Positions 25,601 to 32,959 of a stretch of 37,576 bases of DNA are shown one piece after another. The position numbers and the translations under genes are program-made. The notes under the pieces were generated by a model. The model worked only from the letters and a program-made list of their open reading frames with translations, was not told the origin of the DNA and searched no databases. Source of the DNA: Ruminococcaceae bacterium UBA1417 (GTDB lineage Bacteria > Bacillota > Clostridia > Oscillospirales > Acutalibacteraceae); contig DBPP01000036.1 of assembly GCA_002305575.1 (NCBI GenBank), positions 1 through 37,576 of the forward strand. Direction: 5' to 3'. Position 1 is the stretch's first letter; the number at the start of each line of letters is the position of its first letter.

Positions 25601-26746
25601 ACCGGTACGGCGAGCGTGCTTGCCAAGCTCGGCCTTTCGGTGAAGATTGTCGACAAGATCCACGAAAGCCCGGTCAACACGATCACACTGCTGGAGAGCG
25701 GTAAGCTTGCGTATGTCATTTCCACGTCTGCGAAGGGTAGAAACCCGGCGCGCGACAGCGTGAAGATCCGCCGTAAGGCGGCGCTGCTCGGCATCCCCTG
25801 CCTGACGGCGATCGACACCGCGAATGCGCTGGCAGACAGCCTGATGAGCCGCTATACCCCGTACAATACGGAGATTGTGGACATCAATAACCTCAAGAGT
25901 GAAAAGGTTAAGCTGCCGTTCACGAAGATGTCGGCGTGCAGCAACGACTACATCTATATCAATTGCTTCGAAAACAAAGTTGCCTCTCCGGAGTTCCTCT
26001 CGATCTACCTGTCTGACCGGCACAACGGCGTCGGCGGCGACGGCGTGATCCTGATCTGCCCGTCGGAAATTGCGGATGCGCAGATGCGCATGTTCAACCG
26101 CGACGGCAGCGAGGGCCTGATGTGCGGCAACGGCATCCGCTGTGTGGCCAAGTATCTCTACGATACCGGAATCGCGCGGAAACCCGTTCTGCGCATTGAG
26201 ACCAAGAGCGGTGTCAAGGAGTGCAAAATTTTGACGATGAACGGCAAGGCATACCGCATTACAGTCGATATGGGCGCTGCGGAGCTCGCGCCGGAGCGGA
26301 TTCCCGTCAAGCTCAGCGGCGATCGGATTGTCAATAAGCCGGTTGTCATCGACGGCCACGAGTATTACATCACCTGCGTGTCGATGGGCAATCCGCACTG
26401 CGCCGTGTTTGCACCTTCGGTCGACAAGCTGGATCTCGACACCATCGGCCCGAAATTCGAGAATAACCCGCTCTTCCCGGAGCGTGTCAATGTCGAATTC
26501 ATCGAGGCCGTGGACGAACGCACGCTCAAGGTACGCGTTTGGGAACGCGGCAGCGGTGAGACAATGGCTTGTGGCACGGGTGCCTGCGCTGCGGTTGTGG
26601 CGGCGACGCTCAACGGAAAGTGCACGATGGGCGAGGATATTCGCGTGATTCTGAAGGGTGGCGATCTCACCGTGCGCTACACGGAAGAGCGTGTCCTGAT
26701 GACGGGCGGTGCGGAAAAGATCTTCGACGGTGTCGTCGAAGTCTGA
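22697..26746 (+). CDS. carB: Carbamoyl-phosphate synthase large subunit fused to diaminopimelate epimerase (CarB-DapF)
   Basis: A 1349-residue fusion. Residues 1 to about 1068 are a complete CarB: two ATP-grasp halves ([33 protein letters not shown]; second half [29 protein letters not shown]) and the C-terminal MGS regulatory domain ([18 protein letters not shown]). Without a stop the frame continues into a full DapF (about 1073-1349). Both catalytic cysteines are present: Cys1143 in MCGNGIRC and Cys1292 in [11 protein letters not shown]-type context, with SMGNPHC between. No in-frame ATG with a ribosome binding site exists at the junction, so it should be made as one chain. The usual DapF entry motif KMHGxxNDF reads KMSACSNDY here. 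ATG 22697 is the family start, with AAAGGA upstream. A separate DapF gene follows directly. Confidence 0.93.
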   Translation: [1349 protein letters not shown]

Positions 26747-26763
26747 TTCAAAACAACAATCGG

Positions 26764-26793
26764 TTCGGCGTTTCGCTTTGGCGGAACGCCGAA
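26764..26793 (+). promoter_or_regulatory. Hairpin between carB-dapF and dapF
   Basis: TTCGGCGTTT (26764-26773) pairs with GAACGCCGAA (26784-26793), a 10-bp stem. No T-run follows, so it is more likely an mRNA processing or stability element than a terminator. Confidence 0.4.
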
Positions 26794-26832
26794 AGATATT
26801 TCAAAGACAGATTGCGTTTCAGGGGTGAAAAA

Positions 26833-27750
26833 GTGAAAAGATACAGGAGAACGAAGGCGGAAGGTTCCGCGGTGGACCGTTACATGCCGGTGGCGGAAAA
26901 CGGAGAAAAGCAGCGGTTGGCCTTCACAAAAATGCACGGCTGTGCAAACGATTACGTCTATATCAGCTGCTTTGATCAGTCGGTGCACGACTTTTCAGAA
27001 CTTGCGGTGGATCTTTCCGATCGGCACACGGGTATCGGCGGCGATGGCGTGATTTTCATCTGCCCATCCAAAATTGCCGATGCACAGATGCGCATGTTCA
27101 ATCTGGACGGCAGCGAAGGGAAAATGTGCGGCAACGGTGTGCGGTGTGTCGCGAAATTTGTGTATGACAGTGGCATCGCGCAAAAAGAGGTCCTGCGCAT
27201 TGAAACGCTGAGCGGTATCAAAACCTGTCGTGTCCATCTGGAGAACGGTCTAGTTTCCGCCGTGACGGTGGATATGGGCAAAGCGCAGCTTGTGCCGGGC
27301 GAAATTCCCGTTTTGTTCGAAGGGGAACGCGTCGTGGCACAACCGGTGGAGATCGGTGGGCAGCGCTACGCGATCACCTGTGTGTCGATGGGCAATCCGC
27401 ATTGCGTGGTGTTCGGCGGGGATCCGGATACGCTCGATCTCGAGCAAATCGGGCCGCATTTCGAGTATTTCGACCGTTTCCCCGAGCGCATCAATACGGA
27501 ATTTATAGAGGTGGTGGACCGCCATACGCTGAAGATGCGCGTCTGGGAGCGCGGTAGTGGTGAGACCATGGCCTGCGGCACCGGTGCATGCGCTGCGGTT
27601 GTGGCGGCCTGCCTGAATGGTTACTGCGGCAAAGGCGAGGATGTCCGCGTGCTGCTGCGTGGCGGAACGCTTACGATCCGCTATACGGACGACGGCGTGT
27701 GGATGACCGGCAATGCGGATACGGTTTTCACGGGCGTCGTGGAGATCTGA
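26833..27750 (+). CDS. dapF: Diaminopimelate epimerase (stand-alone copy)
   Basis: A 305-residue enzyme that interconverts LL- and meso-diaminopimelate for lysine and peptidoglycan. It has [29 protein letters not shown], catalytic Cys99 ([10 protein letters not shown]), [25 protein letters not shown] with Cys248, and a normal C-terminus. The chosen start is GTG 26833 with AGGGG at 26821-26825, which leaves an approximately 30-residue basic N-terminal extension. ATG 26884 would give a more typical length but has no good binding site. It is a clear paralogue of the DapF part of the preceding fusion. It lies 86 bases after it and shares most motifs, so tandem duplication is likely. Confidence 0.93.
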   Translation: [305 protein letters not shown]

Positions 27751-27819
27751 TGGTTTTTGGAAAGAAGGGTTTTACCTGCGGAATAGATGCAGGATTTTAT
27801 AGAAAAGGTTGGGATGAAA

Positions 27820-29427
27820 ATGGCAAAGTATATTTTTGTGACGGGCGGTGTTGTATCCGGGCTCGGCAAGGGCATCACGGCGGCCTCGCTCGGTCGGCTT
27901 CTCAAGGCGCGCGGGCTAAAGGTTGCTGCGCAGAAGCTTGATCCGTACATCAATGTCGATCCGGGAACAATGAGCCCGTATCAGCATGGTGAGGTTTATG
28001 TGACCGAGGACGGCGCGGAAACCGACCTCGATCTCGGCCACTACGAGCGTTTTATCGATGAGGACCTGAACCAGTTCTCGAACCTGACCACCGGCAAGGT
28101 GTACTGGAATGTCCTCAATAAGGAGCGGCGCGGCGAATATCTCGGTGAAACCGTGCAGGTGATTCCGCATATCACGAATGAGATTAAGAGCTTCATCTAC
28201 AGTGTTGGAAACAAAACAAACGCCGATGTGGTCATCACGGAAATCGGTGGTACGGCGGGTGATATCGAAAGCCAGCCGTTCCTCGAGGCGATTCGTCAGG
28301 TTTCTCTGGAGGTGGGCCGGGAAAATGCGCTTTTCATCCATGTTACGCTTGTGCCGTATCTCAAAAGCTCCGGTGAGCACAAATCCAAGCCGACCCAGCA
28401 TTCCGTCAAGGAAATGCAGGGCATGGGCATTTCACCGGACATCATTGTGCTGCGCTGTGACGAACCGATCGATAAGAGCATTTTCCAGAAGATCGCGCTG
28501 TTCTGCAACGTCAAGCCGGATTGTGTGATCGAGAACCGCACGATTCCCGTTCTGTACGAGGCACCGCTGATGCTTGAGAAAAGCGGGTTTTCCGATATCG
28601 TATGCCGCGAACTGCATCTTGCGCCGAAGGCGCCGGACATGACCGAATGGGCGCTGATGGTGGAAAAAATCCGCAGCCGAAACAAGACGGTGCATATCGG
28701 CCTTGTCGGCAAATATGTCAAGTTGCACGACGCATACCTCTCTGTGGCTGAAGCCCTCAGCCATGCCGGGTATGAGCATGGCGCGAAAGTGGAAATTGAC
28801 TGGATCGATTCCGAGCGCATTACGGAGGAAAATGTGGGGGAGATGCTCTTCGGTTGCGACGGCATTCTGGTGCCGGGTGGATTTGGCAACCGCGGCATTG
28901 AAGGGATGATTTTTGCGGCGCAATACGCGCGCGAGCACAACGTACCGTATCTCGGCATCTGCCTTGGAATGCAGATCGCCGTCATTGAGTTTGCCCGCCA
29001 CGTTTGCGGCCTTGCGGATGCGAATTCCGGCGAATTTGACCCAGCGGGGCAGAATAAGGTGATCGATTTCATGCCCGACCAGTCCGAAGAGATCAATAAG
29101 GGCGGTACGCTGCGGTTGGGCAGCTATCCCTGTGCGATCGTTCCAGACTCTCAGATGGCGCGCTGCTACGGTACCGCTAACATCAACGAGCGTCACCGTC
29201 ACCGCTACGAATTCAACAATGACTATCGCGATACGCTCACACACGCTGGCCTGCGTGTCAGCGGCACATCGCCGGACGGCCGAATCGTTGAGACGGTCGA
29301 GGTACCGGAAAATGACTTCTTCATCGGCGTGCAGTTCCACCCGGAGTTTAAGTCAAGGCCCAACAAGGCGCACCCGCTGTTCCTCGGCTTCGTCGGCGCG
29401 GCGCTCCAAAACCATGAAAACGGCTGA
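27820..29427 (+). CDS. pyrG: CTP synthase
   Basis: A 535-residue enzyme that makes CTP from UTP, ATP and glutamine. The N-terminal amidoligase domain has YIFVTGGVVSGLGKGITAAS, KLDPYINVDPGTMSPYQHGEV (split), EIGGTAGDIES and KPTQHSV. The C-terminal class I amidotransferase domain has VPGGFGNRG, nucleophile in GICLGMQ and GVQFHPEFKSRP. The length is the family norm. ATG 27820 matches conserved starts; ATG 27814, two codons upstream and 5 bases from AAAAGG, is equally possible. It lies 69 bases after dapF in the long co-directional run. It consumes glutamine like PurF and CarA upstream. Confidence 0.96.
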   Translation: MAKYIFVTGGVVSGLGKGITAASLGRLLKARGLKVAAQKLDPYINVDPGTMSPYQHGEVYVTEDGAETDLDLGHYERFIDEDLNQFSNLTTGKVYWNVLNKERRGEYLGETVQVIPHITNEIKSFIYSVGNKTNADVVITEIGGTAGDIESQPFLEAIRQVSLEVGRENALFIHVTLVPYLKSSGEHKSKPTQHSVKEMQGMGISPDIIVLRCDEPIDKSIFQKIALFCNVKPDCVIENRTIPVLYEAPLMLEKSGFSDIVCRELHLAPKAPDMTEWALMVEKIRSRNKTVHIGLVGKYVKLHDAYLSVAEALSHAGYEHGAKVEIDWIDSERITEENVGEMLFGCDGILVPGGFGNRGIEGMIFAAQYAREHNVPYLGICLGMQIAVIEFARHVCGLADANSGEFDPAGQNKVIDFMPDQSEEINKGGTLRLGSYPCAIVPDSQMARCYGTANINERHRHRYEFNNDYRDTLTHAGLRVSGTSPDGRIVETVEVPENDFFIGVQFHPEFKSRPNKAHPLFLGFVGAALQNHENG

Positions 29428-29454
29428 ATCGCCCATACGGAAAGGATGAGAATC

Positions 29455-30636
29455 ATGCAGATCAACACCAATTATGCAAATTTGCAGGACAGCTATCTGT
29501 TCCTCACCATCGCCAAAAAGGTTGCGGCGTATACGCAGGCGCATCCGGAGAATAAAATTATCCGCATGGGCATTGGCGACGTCACCCAGCCGCTTGTGCC
29601 GGCCGTGATTGAGGCGATGCACAAGGCGACCGACGAAATGGCGCACAAGGAAACCTTCCGCGGCTATTCGCCTGATCAGGGCTACGATTTCCTGCGCGAG
29701 GCCATTCAGGGCTACTACGCAAAGCGGGGGGTTTCGCTGAAGCTTTCGGAGATCTTTGTGGGTGATGGCGCAAAGAGCGACATCGGCAACATCGTCGATA
29801 TTTTTGGCGAGGACAACCGCGTCCTGATCCCTGACCCGGTCTATCCGGTTTATGTTGATACGAACGTGATGGCCGGCCGCCATGTATCTTATCTCGACGC
29901 CAATGTGCAAAACGGTTTTCTCGGTATGCCGGACGAAAACATGCAGGCGGACATCATCTATCTCTGCTCGCCGAACAACCCGACCGGCGCCGTGTACAAC
30001 CGTGCGCAGCTCCAGGCGTGGGTGGATTATGCGCTGCGCCATGACGCCGTGATTCTGTTTGACGCGGCGTATGAGTCCTTCATCGCGGACGATACGCTGC
30101 CGCACAGCATTTTTGAAATTGAGGGTGCCAAGCGCTGCGCAATTGAGTTCTGTTCGTTCTCGAAGACGGCGGGCTTCACTGGTGTGCGCTGCGGCTATAC
30201 GGTGATTGCGGATGAGCTGGTCTGCGGTGAAACGCAGCTTAACACCTTGTGGGCGCGTCGGCAGGCAACGAAGTTCAACGGCGTCAACTACATCACCCAG
30301 CGCGCTGCGGCCGCCGTTTTCACGCAGGCGGGTCAGCAGCAGGTGCGGGACGTCATCGCGTACTACCGCAAAAATGCCGCGATGATGGTCGAGGCGTTCC
30401 GGGAAATCGGGCTCTGGTTTACCGGCGGTGAGAATTCGCCGTACATCTGGCACAAGGTGCCGGAAGGCATGACGTCTTGGGAATTCTTCGATTCGCTTCT
30501 GAACCGCGCCGAAGTGGTTGGCACGCCGGGCAGCGGCTTTGGCAAAAATGGCGAAGGCTTTTTCCGCTTGACGGCTTTCGGTACGCATGAGGATACAGCT
30601 GAAGCTATGGAGCGCCTGAAAAAGCTCCTGCGCTAA
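29455..30636 (+). CDS. dapL: LL-diaminopimelate aminotransferase
   Basis: A 393-residue PLP enzyme that converts tetrahydrodipicolinate and glutamate directly to LL-diaminopimelate, bypassing the acyl routes. Family markers are MGIGDVTQPLVPAV, KETFRGYSPDQGYDFLREAI (split), CSPNNPTGAVYNR, the PLP lysine in FSKTAGFTGVRCGY, and WHKVPEGMTSWEFFD. Its product is the substrate of DapF, encoded twice just upstream. ATG 29455 is favoured because GGAAAGG at 29439-29445 would touch the alternative ATG 29446. It is the last gene of the run and is followed by a strong terminator. Confidence 0.95.
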   Translation: MQINTNYANLQDSYLFLTIAKKVAAYTQAHPENKIIRMGIGDVTQPLVPAVIEAMHKATDEMAHKETFRGYSPDQGYDFLREAIQGYYAKRGVSLKLSEIFVGDGAKSDIGNIVDIFGEDNRVLIPDPVYPVYVDTNVMAGRHVSYLDANVQNGFLGMPDENMQADIIYLCSPNNPTGAVYNRAQLQAWVDYALRHDAVILFDAAYESFIADDTLPHSIFEIEGAKRCAIEFCSFSKTAGFTGVRCGYTVIADELVCGETQLNTLWARRQATKFNGVNYITQRAAAAVFTQAGQQQVRDVIAYYRKNAAMMVEAFREIGLWFTGGENSPYIWHKVPEGMTSWEFFDSLLNRAEVVGTPGSGFGKNGEGFFRLTAFGTHEDTAEAMERLKKLLR

Positions 30637-30665
30637 GAGAAATTTGAAAACGCGGATGTGCTTTT

Positions 30666-30709
30666 ACGCCGCCTCGGGTTGCGCTTGCGTCGCCCGGGGC
30701 GGCGTATTT
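30666..30709 (+). terminator. Terminator after dapL
   Basis: A 13-bp GC-rich stem (30666-30678 with 30693-30705, one G-T pair) is followed by ATTTTG. It ends the long run that begins at the promoter near 18144. Confidence 0.75.
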
Positions 30710-30744
30710 TGTGTAAAAATGGCGGCCCATTTCTGCTTTTGGAC

Positions 30745-30772
30745 TTGACTTGTACGGACAAGTTGGTATAAT
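30745..30772 (+). promoter_or_regulatory. Promoter of the GH27-araD operon
   Basis: TTGACT (30745-30750) and TATAAT (30767-30772) with a 16-base spacer. The spacer is almost filled by a palindromic operator, so repression by promoter occlusion is likely. Confidence 0.8.
30748..30763 (+). promoter_or_regulatory. AraR-like palindromic operator
   Basis: ACTTGT-ACGG-ACAAGT is an inverted repeat with 6-bp arms, placed between the -35 and -10 elements. It resembles, from memory, the Bacillus AraR operator (ATTTGTACGTACAAAT) and other GntR-family sites. As it precedes a glycosidase and araD, an arabinose-responsive repressor is a good guess. No araR gene is in the window. Confidence 0.6.
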
Positions 30773-30803
30773 GAAAACAGAAACGAAATGGGAGGGGAAT
30801 CGT

Positions 30804-32102
30804 ATGTACGCGAAAGACAAAGTTGCCCTGACGCCGCCGCTCGGCTGGAACAGCTGGGATTGTTATGGTCCGGCGGTCAATGAGGAGCAGTTGCTCGGCA
30901 ACGCGCAGTATATGGCCTATTATTTGAAACCGCACGGCTGGTCGTATATCGTGTGCGATATCCAGTGGTATGAGCCGGAGGCCGGCAAGTATCACTGGGA
31001 ATACAACCGTTTTGCGCAGCTCTGTATGGACGAATACGGGCGCCTGCAGCCCGATCCGGTTCGCTTTCCGTCGGCCGCAAACGGCGTGGGTTTTCGTACA
31101 ATTGCCGATCGAATCCACGCGATGGGGCTGAAATTTGGCATTCATATCATGCGCGGTGTGCCGCGTCTTGCCGTGCACAATCGCCTGAAGGTGAAGGGCA
31201 CCGACATTTCCTGCCATGAGATTGCGCACCGCAATTCTATTTGCGCGTGGAATACCGATATGTACGGCATCGATGCCGACCGTCCGGGCGCGCAGGCCTA
31301 TTACGATTCGATTTTTGAGTTGTACGCATCCTGGGGTGTGGACTTTGTCAAGGTGGATGACATCTGCAACGTCAAGGCGACACCGCTCGACGAATACTCG
31401 GCGCGCCGCGAGATCGAAATGATCCGCAGTGCGATCGACCGGTGTGGCCGTCCGATGGTACTGAGCCTTTCGCCCGGTCCGGCTGTCATCAACGAGGCGT
31501 GGCATCTTGCAAAGCACGCAAATATGTGGCGCATCACCGACGATTTCTGGGATAACTGGCCATCGCTGCTGGAAATGTTCTGGCGCTGTGCGGTGTGGCA
31601 GGCCCATGTGAAACCGGGGCAGTACCCGGATTGCGATATGCTGCCGCTCGGGCGCATTGCCATCACAGCGGACGGCAAAGGGCACGACACAAACTTTACG
31701 AAACCGGAGCAGATCACGCTGATGTCGCTCTGGGGTATTTTCCGCGCGCCGCTGATCATGGGCGGAGAAATGCGCGAAAACGACGCGTTTACACTTTCTC
31801 TTCTGACAAACGATGAAATGCTGCGCCTGAACCAGCGCGGCGGCACGCCTCTGCAACTCTTTAGGGATGCGGAAAAAGCGGCGTGGCTGAATTTTGTCGA
31901 GGATACGCCGTATGTGGCGCTGTTTAATCTGCGGGATGTGCAGGCCGATGTCTCGGCGGCGCTGACAGAGCTTGTCGGCAACGGGGAATATACTGCGCTG
32001 GAGCTTTGGACCAACAAGGAAACCGCCGTGCAGGGCGTTATCTCGGCAGAGATTGAACCACACGGTGCGAGACTGTATAAATTGACGGAGAAGGGAAGAT
32101 AA
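30804..32102 (+). CDS. GH27 glycosidase, probable beta-L-arabinopyranosidase or alpha-galactosidase
   Basis: A 432-residue cytoplasmic glycoside hydrolase of family 27 (no signal peptide). It opens with LTPPLGWNSWDCYG. The nucleophile is Asp185 in FVKVDDICN and the acid/base Asp247 in WRITDDFWDNW, judged by comparison with human alpha-galactosidase. The substrate-contact motif that is DDxW in alpha-galactosidases reads D52-I53-Q-W here, removing an acid that contacts the sugar 4/6-hydroxyl region. This change and the adjoining araD gene point to arabinopyranosides rather than galactosides; L-arabinopyranose lacks the hydroxymethyl group of galactose. GGAGGGGA lies at 30791-30798. A C-terminal beta-sandwich follows the barrel. 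Confidence 0.85.
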   Translation: MYAKDKVALTPPLGWNSWDCYGPAVNEEQLLGNAQYMAYYLKPHGWSYIVCDIQWYEPEAGKYHWEYNRFAQLCMDEYGRLQPDPVRFPSAANGVGFRTIADRIHAMGLKFGIHIMRGVPRLAVHNRLKVKGTDISCHEIAHRNSICAWNTDMYGIDADRPGAQAYYDSIFELYASWGVDFVKVDDICNVKATPLDEYSARREIEMIRSAIDRCGRPMVLSLSPGPAVINEAWHLAKHANMWRITDDFWDNWPSLLEMFWRCAVWQAHVKPGQYPDCDMLPLGRIAITADGKGHDTNFTKPEQITLMSLWGIFRAPLIMGGEMRENDAFTLSLLTNDEMLRLNQRGGTPLQLFRDAEKAAWLNFVEDTPYVALFNLRDVQADVSAALTELVGNGEYTALELWTNKETAVQGVISAEIEPHGARLYKLTEKGR

Positions 32103-32106
32103 AATC

Positions 32107-32802
32107 ATGCTGGAAGCATTGAAAGAACAGGTTTACAAGGCCAATATGTTGCTGCCCGCGTACAGGTTGATCACGTTCACGTGGGGCAATGTCAGCGGCA
32201 TCGACCGCGCAAGCGGCCTCATGGCGATTAAGCCGAGCGGCGTCGAGTACGACGTGTTGCGTCCACAGGACATTGTTCTGGTCGATATCCATACGGGGAA
32301 AAAGGTGGAAGGTGATCTGAACCCTTCTTCCGATACGCCGACGCACGTTGAATTGTACAAGGCGTTTGCGAACATCGGCGGCGTCGTGCACACGCACAGC
32401 CGCTGGGCGACTGTGTTCAGCCAGGCAGGCAGGGGCATTCCTGCGCTCGGGACGACACACGGCGACTATTTCTATGGGGAAATTCCCTGTACGCGCAAAA
32501 TGACGCCGGCCGAAATCGGAGGCGCGTATGAAAAGGAAACCGGTACGGTGATTGTCGAGACGTTCCGCGATAAGCAGCCGGACGATATTCCCGCCGTGCT
32601 GGTGCACAGCCATGGGCCGTTTACCTGGGGCACTGATCCCATGAATGCGGTGCACAATGCGGTTGTGCTCGAAGAACTTGCTTTTATGGCGTGGCATAAT
32701 CTGATGATGGATCCCGCAATCGAGCCAATGCAGCAGGAGCTTCTGGATAAGCACTACCTGCGCAAGCACGGCGCCAACGCGTACTACGGACAGAAGAAAT
32801 AA
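32107..32802 (+). CDS. araD: L-ribulose-5-phosphate 4-epimerase
   Basis: A 231-residue class II aldolase-family epimerase that converts L-ribulose 5-phosphate to D-xylulose 5-phosphate, the last step of arabinose catabolism. It has TWGNVSGIDRASGLMAIKPSGV (split), SSDTPTHVELYKAF, the metal-binding VHTHSRWATVFSQAG and HGDYFYGEIPCTR, and a further His in VLVHSHGPFTWG. It matches AraD better than fuculose aldolase. The length is typical. It starts four bases after the GH27 stop, so the two are cotranscribed. The araA and araB genes are not in this window. Confidence 0.93.
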   Translation: MLEALKEQVYKANMLLPAYRLITFTWGNVSGIDRASGLMAIKPSGVEYDVLRPQDIVLVDIHTGKKVEGDLNPSSDTPTHVELYKAFANIGGVVHTHSRWATVFSQAGRGIPALGTTHGDYFYGEIPCTRKMTPAEIGGAYEKETGTVIVETFRDKQPDDIPAVLVHSHGPFTWGTDPMNAVHNAVVLEELAFMAWHNLMMDPAIEPMQQELLDKHYLRKHGANAYYGQKK

Positions 32803-32810
32803 GCTTGCAC

Positions 32811-32839
32811 TGCCGGAGGCTTGCCTCCGGCAATTTTTT
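32811..32839 (+). terminator. Terminator after araD
   Basis: TGCCGGAGG-CTTG-CCTCCGGCA (32811-32832), a perfect 9-bp stem followed by A and six T: a textbook intrinsic terminator. Confidence 0.92.
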
Positions 32840-32868
32840 GTGGGGATCCTATTCGGGTGAATCGGCCC

Positions 32869-32897
32869 TTTACACGGCTACAGTGCTCTGCTATAAT
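32869..32897 (+). promoter_or_regulatory. Promoter of the MocR-type regulator
   Basis: TTTACA (32869-32874) and TATAAT (32892-32897) with a 17-base spacer. Transcription would start near 32904, about 56 bases before the gene. Confidence 0.75.
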
Positions 32898-32959
32898 AAA
32901 ACTGAACCCATTGAACAGACTAAACCCATGCAAATTATCATGGCCAGAAAGGAGGGCGT

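Noticed and set aside
26747..26832. Terminator between carB-dapF and dapF
   Set aside because: The stem has no following T-run.
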